A stretch of DNA of 49,844 nucleotides from positions 1 through 49,844 of the forward strand of contig DXEB01000004.1 in NCBI GenBank assembly GCA_019115165.1. The letters are read 5' to 3'. How positions within the stretch are numbered: position 1 is the stretch's first letter; every line of letters starts with the position of its first letter. The position numbers and the translations under genes were made by a program. The DNA comes from Candidatus Anaerotignum merdipullorum. Lineage in GTDB: Bacteria; Bacillota; Clostridia; Lachnospirales; Anaerotignaceae. The notes under the pieces were generated by a model. The model had not been told where the DNA came from. It made no database searches and saw only the letters and a program-made list of their open reading frames with translations. Positions 45,784 to 49,844 of the stretch are shown here, piece after piece.

Positions 45784-45982
45784 GTGGATAACCTCCTAAT
45801 CAATGGTGTAATGGTACTTATATTGGTTCATAAAAAGATTGTTTCTATGAAACAATCAGGAAAGAACGTTTTGTGGAATATCCCTCCCCTTGCTCCGTAT
45901 TATGTGCCAGATAGATGATATCTGATGGTTTGTCTATGCCAAACAATAGAAGAATGCGGCAGAAAAAGAAAATAAATACTGC

Positions 45983-46834
45983 CTACGGATGAGTTTTAAT
46001 GCTGTTGAGTTGTCTGGCAGTGGCATAGCAGCGATGATCGATGATCTCACTGTGACCGATGTCCATACCGGCAATGGCATGCATTTCTTTTTCCGTCAGA
46101 GAAAAGTCCCAAATGTGGAAATTTTCTGCCATTCGTTCTTTGTGAATGGTTTTGGGAATGCTGATAACGCCCCGTTGGAAATGCCAGCGTAATATCACCT
46201 GGGCTGTGGTTTTTCCATGCCGTTGTGCAATGCTGGTAAGCACTTTATGCTGAAAAATATGTTTTTGCGCTTCAGAAAGAGGTCCCCATGCTTCTGGTAT
46301 GATCTGGCTGGACTGCATAACCTGGATTGCATTTTTCTGCTGGAAGAAAGGATGGATCTCAATTTGGTTGACCATAGGTTTGATTTCCTGATTCATGTAC
46401 AGATCCACCAGTCGTTCTGGAGAAAAATTGCTGACGCCGATGGCGCGTACAGCGCCTTCTTGGTATAGCCGTTCCATGGCACGCCATGCGCCATAAATAT
46501 CACCAAAGGGCTGATGAATGAGATAAAGATCCAAATTATCCAATCCCAGTTGATGTAAGGAACGGTCAAATGCCCGTAGCGTACTGTCATATCCAGCATC
46601 TTGCACCCATAGCTTTGTGGTGATAAACAATTCCTGACGAGAAATGCCGGAGTGACGGATGGCATTTCCGATCGCTGCTTCATTTCGATAAGCTGCAGCC
46701 GTATCAAACAGGCGATAACCGATTTCTAATGCGTCACTGACACATTTTTCACATAGTGCGGCATCTGTGATTTGAAAGGTACCGTATCCCATAACAGGCA
46801 TTTGGATACCGTTATAAAGTGTCACAGACTGCAT
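45983..46834 (-). CDS. Aldo/keto reductase, copy 2
   Basis: 283-residue paralog of the neighbouring reductase. The tetrad is Asp44, Tyr49 (FDTAAAYRNE), Lys74 (TTKLWVQD) and His107 (LYLIHQP), with the cofactor loop GVISIPKTIHKERMAENFHI. Both copies share the same ends (DIGHSEIIDHR...). It reads in the same direction as copy 1, with 199 bases between them, so each probably has its own promoter. Confidence 0.93.
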   Translation of the reverse strand: MQSVTLYNGIQMPVMGYGTFQITDAALCEKCVSDALEIGYRLFDTAAAYRNEAAIGNAIRHSGISRQELFITTKLWVQDAGYDSTLRAFDRSLHQLGLDNLDLYLIHQPFGDIYGAWRAMERLYQEGAVRAIGVSNFSPERLVDLYMNQEIKPMVNQIEIHPFFQQKNAIQVMQSSQIIPEAWGPLSEAQKHIFQHKVLTSIAQRHGKTTAQVILRWHFQRGVISIPKTIHKERMAENFHIWDFSLTEKEMHAIAGMDIGHSEIIDHRCYATARQLNSIKTHP

Positions 46835-46967
46835 GATAACGACCCTCCTTTTCGATCTGTTACAGACAGTGTAGCGGAAAAAAAGCAGAAAGTACAGTGC
46901 GGATTTTGCAATCTGCTATAAATAATACACATACTGACTTTTGTCTGTATCGATTTTGGAAGAGGTA

Positions 46968-47849
46968 TTATCTGCTAAATAACCAGCTCATGATTGTTTG
47001 ATCAAATGCAAAGGATACTCCGCCGGCATGTTGGTCCGTATATCCGCGGACAGTAAAATAGTCTGATGGTTTGATATCCAGTACAACAAGGTCGTCGATC
47101 TCTGCTTTTGTCAATCCCTTTGCTTCATATAAGGCAGATAGGTGTGCATAGGTTTCTCTAAGTTGGCTTGCACCATAATAGTGATCTGCTTCTCCTGTGA
47201 CAAGATATACAGGCGTTTGTGCCTGTACCAATGCTTGTAAATCCCCTTCCCATTGGGTGCTGACGGCAAGATAGGCGGTATACAGTTCCGGACGGTTGCC
47301 CATGACAATAGAACCAGTTTCACCTCCTCCAGAATATCCTTGCAGATAAACGTTATTCGGATCAATAGCATAGTGAGACAGAAGATATTCTGTCAAAGCA
47401 ATCGTTTGATTTGCCGAAGTTTCGCCCCAGTCATTGAGCTGTGGCGCAGCGATGATCATTTCGGGATGGTATCGCTGTGCTTCAAAGGCATATGCTTCGG
47501 TATAAAGATTGGCGCCAACTCCCTGAAATAAAAGCCCTTCATAACCAGGAAGAGTGAGAAAAAGCGCATAAGGAGAACTGCCGTCGTAGCTTTCCGGAAT
47601 AAAAAGATGAAAATGGATGTCACCGTTGGTTTCAGAATGAAGGACATGATCTATGAGAAATCCGCGGTATGTTGTTGTACCTTCGGTGACTTGATCTTGC
47701 TGTAGTATGTCTGTTTCGTTTTGATTTTCTGCCGATTACAGAAAGGATGATGCTCTTGTTGGAATTTCATGCCGTGTATGGCTGCCGTAAGCGGTCCATA
47801 CCAGAAGAAATATCATCAAGCTGTACCAGATAATTGGTTTTATCAACAT
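46968..47849 (-). pseudogene. Secreted serine esterase, interrupted by an in-frame stop
   Basis: A single frame runs from the ATG at 47849 (MLIKPIIWYSLMIFLLVW, a signal-peptide-like start with AAGGTGATC upstream) to the TAA at 46968. It is broken by one in-frame TAA at 47736-47738, right after the signal peptide. The rest reads SAENQNETDILQQDQ, then PESYDGSSPYALFLTLPGYE and the catalytic elbow YLQGYSGGGETGS, with later acidic and His candidates in TGEADHYYG and TDQHAGGVSF. This is an alpha/beta-hydrolase esterase (feruloyl-esterase or PHB-depolymerase-like). Downstream of the stop no start codon precedes residue M at 47459, so an intact enzyme is unlikely unless the stop is read through or is an assembly error. 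Confidence 0.8.
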
Positions 47850-47983
47850 ATTTCGATCACCTTGTTTCCTCAGGGGTTTTATGAATAGTATAGACATCAT
47901 TGTAAAATGATTTAAAAAAGTACAATGCTGTCCGTGAAATGTGGTATGATAAAAATGCATAGCAGAAAGAAAGGAGTGTATCC

Positions 47984-48841
47984 ATGATGCTGGAATTACA
48001 TCAACTGATTCAACTCATTGCCATTGCAGAATGTGGAACCATTTCTGCAGCGGCAGAGCAGTTGCATCTTTCTCAGCCTGCATTGAGCCGTTCCATGCAG
48101 AAACTGGAAGAAGCGCTGCAGGTTCCTTTGTTTGATCGGCAGAAAAATAAAATCAGTCTGAATCAAAATGGTGTACTTGCTGTAGAGCAAGCACGCCGGG
48201 TGGTGGAGCAGGCGCAAAATATGGTAGAACAGGTGCGGGCTTTTGAGCGTAGTCAGCGCACTATTTCCATTGGCTCTTGTGCGCCTGCTCCATTATGGGA
48301 ACTGGTATCCTTAGTGTCGCGGTTGTATCCGACGATGGCAATTTCATCGGAAATGCAGGAGATACAGACACTGCAAACTGGTTTGAAATCAGGGGAATAT
48401 CAATTGATTATTCTTCCCTTTGCGATCACGGAAGCGGATTTCTATTGTGTTGCATTTGAGAGAGAGCAGTTATATTTTTCCCTGCCGCCTGCCCATCCGT
48501 TATCTGATGCACAATCGCTTTCCTTTCGGGATTTGGATGGACAAATCGTGTTGCTGCTTTCTCAAATTGGTTTTTGGCGAGATGTCTGCCGAGAAAAAAT
48601 GCCCGGTACCCGCACTTTGGTTCAGGAGCGGCAGGAAGATTTTGAAGAATTGGTACAGGCATCGGCGCTTCCATTTTTTGTATCTGATTTGGCAATGAAA
48701 TGGTCGGGAAAACCAGAAAATCGTATGGTAATTCCCATTTCAGATCCGGAAGCTACTGCGGTATATTATTTTCTGTGTAAAAAAGAGGACAAGAAGAAAT
48801 TATCTGCTTTGATTCAGCAAATCACAACAGAAGAATTTTGA
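47984..48841 (+). CDS. LysR-family transcriptional regulator
   Basis: 285 residues. An N-terminal helix-turn-helix (LIQLIAIAECGTISAAAEQL, HLSQPALSRSMQKLEEALQV) is followed by a linker helix and a substrate-binding domain (ISIGSCAPAPLWELVSLVSR to IPISDPEATAVYYF). It is divergent from the broken esterase gene, which is a likely target. GAAAGGAGTG precedes the ATG. An alternative start at the next ATG makes no practical difference. Confidence 0.92.
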   Translation: MMLELHQLIQLIAIAECGTISAAAEQLHLSQPALSRSMQKLEEALQVPLFDRQKNKISLNQNGVLAVEQARRVVEQAQNMVEQVRAFERSQRTISIGSCAPAPLWELVSLVSRLYPTMAISSEMQEIQTLQTGLKSGEYQLIILPFAITEADFYCVAFEREQLYFSLPPAHPLSDAQSLSFRDLDGQIVLLLSQIGFWRDVCREKMPGTRTLVQERQEDFEELVQASALPFFVSDLAMKWSGKPENRMVIPISDPEATAVYYFLCKKEDKKKLSALIQQITTEEF

Positions 48842-49056
48842 CGACTCTAAGCAGGAATCTGTTTTCGGAGCTGAAATTTGTCTGTTACAGTTTGGAAAAA
48901 TTCTGTTTGATGCTGTTGTTGCAACATCAAAATTTTGCCCTCTGTTAGGTCATGTTTTTCAGATCGGGAAAGAAAGGTGCTTTTCAATATTTTTTGATTG
49001 TGTTACACTGAAAGAAAGAGGATATGATGGGGAAATATGACAGGAGGAAGCAGAGT

Positions 49057-49545
49057 ATGGAGGAAAATAAAGATATCGCTTTTATGGAGCAAGCCCAACA
49101 GCAGGCAAAGAACTACTTTCGTCAGGGATTGAACTGTTCTGAATGTGTGATGCAGACCTTTTTGGATTTGCATGGCAGTGAACTGCCGCCGGAAATCATA
49201 TGCATGTCTACAGGCTTTGGCGGCGGGATGGGACATACCAAAAATACCTGCGGCGCCATTACTGGCGCAGTGATGGCGCTTTCCGCTGTGGCAGGCAGAA
49301 AACATCCCATGGAAAAGGAAACCATGGCGGAGCGTATCCAGGAATTGCATGGCATTTATGATATTGTCGGGCGGATGGTCACGGAGATGGAGGAAAAATT
49401 TGGTACACTCATTTGCAGCGAATTGTCTGCGCCGCATGGGGACTTTGAAAGCAAGTCCCGCAAAAAAAGCTGTATGCAGATGATTGGAGACTGTGCGGCA
49501 ATTTCCATGAAATACATTCAAGAAGCAGAACAACAGGGGAAATAA
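49057..49545 (+). CDS. C_GCAxxG_C_C family protein
   Basis: 162 residues. Conserved cysteines lie in LNCSECVMQTF (about residues 26-30) and NTCGAITGAVMALSAVAG, with further Cys in LICSELS, KKSCMQMIGDCAA. This is the C_GCAxxG_C_C family, found in many anaerobes and sometimes near redox proteins. It may bind metal or a redox cofactor, but no function is established. GGAGG lies 9 bases before the chosen ATG. A terminator-like inverted repeat follows. Confidence 0.85.
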   Translation: MEENKDIAFMEQAQQQAKNYFRQGLNCSECVMQTFLDLHGSELPPEIICMSTGFGGGMGHTKNTCGAITGAVMALSAVAGRKHPMEKETMAERIQELHGIYDIVGRMVTEMEEKFGTLICSELSAPHGDFESKSRKKSCMQMIGDCAAISMKYIQEAEQQGK

Positions 49546-49552
49546 GCAGCAG

Positions 49553-49597
49553 CCGTTTTCGCTGTACTTGACTTTGATGTGAAAAAAAAGAAAACGG
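49553..49597 (+). terminator. Possible first hairpin after the C_GCAxxG_C_C gene
   Basis: CCGTTTTC and GAAAACGG flank an AT-rich ~29-base loop just after the stop codon. The loop is large and no T-run follows, so it is a weak candidate. A clearer terminator lies at 49621-49673. Confidence 0.4.
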
Positions 49598-49620
49598 ACC
49601 CAATAAAATTTGGGAAAAAT

Positions 49621-49673
49621 AAGAAAGCTGAAATCTTTGTATTGCAGAGATTTCAGCTTTCTTTGTTTTCTTA
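49621..49673 (+). terminator. Terminator of the C_GCAxxG_C_C gene
   Basis: A perfect 16-bp stem (AAGAAAGCTGAAATCT / AGATTTCAGCTTTCTT) with an 11-base loop, then TGTTTTCTT. Bases 49674-49844 contain no recognisable gene. Confidence 0.8.
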
Positions 49674-49844
49674 TGAAAATGCCTTGTATCTGGCGTTTTG
49701 TTTTTGGTATCTGTAGGATACCGAAAACAGGACACTTTTTTGTCTGTAAAAAGATAGAGATACTGTCCGTGGAATACTGGAAAAGAGGGAAATATTCAAT
49801 AAATTTATTTTATGAAAATAAATAATATATATGTATTTGATATA

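Overview
The window is the replication-origin neighbourhood of a low-to-mid GC Bacillota chromosome, most likely class Clostridia. The evidence is the gene order rpmH, rnpA, yidD, yidC, jag, mnmE, mnmG, rsmG, noc, parA, parB on one side of dnaA and dnaN, S4 protein, recF, gyrB, gyrA on the other, plus a DUF4446 protein after parB, a serS T-box leader and strong AGGAGG ribosome binding sites. No rRNA, CRISPR array, transposase or integrase was seen, and the species cannot be named.

Layout. oriC is bipartite: DnaA boxes lie on both sides of dnaA, at about 26023-26474 and 27883-28052. Genes left of about 25.6 kb run mostly leftward and genes right of 26.5 kb mostly rightward, as expected for leading-strand bias on two replication arms. 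The left arm, moving outward, holds the ribosome/RNase P/membrane insertase operon, the tRNA-modification genes mnmE and mnmG with a MATE transporter between them, a small unknown protein, rsmG, a Noc-type ParB, a rightward accessory island (alpha/beta hydrolase and two hotdog proteins), an unusual BRCT plus leucine-rich-repeat pair with a truncated paralog, argS, a lipid kinase, parAB with two perfect parS palindromes, DUF4446, a HAD phosphatase with a DnaA-box cluster upstream, and serS.

The right arm holds dnaN, an S4-domain protein, recF, gyrB and gyrA, a zinc-ribbon/TPM membrane pair, a CapA-like protein, a GntR regulator, and tRNA-Thr, tRNA-Tyr and tRNA-fMet. A 215-bp tandem repeat follows; it starts inside the T-arm of tRNA-fMet and carries the 3' tRNA end each time. 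Then come a MerR-controlled ABC/GNAT/DUF4097 operon, two aldo/keto reductases, an esterase gene broken by one in-frame stop codon, a LysR regulator and a cysteine-motif (C_GCAxxG_C_C) protein.

The core genes work as one replication and segregation module: DnaA starts replication, DnaN, RecF and gyrase support it, ParA/ParB/parS segregate the origin, and Noc-type ParB probably couples the nucleoid to division. The most unusual signals are the tRNA-fMet-anchored tandem repeat, a candidate C-rich small RNA near 2.1 kb, the DnaA-box cluster about 22 kb from oriC, a DnaA-trio-like hexamer repeat in front of dnaN, and the BRCT/LRR pair with its decayed paralog.
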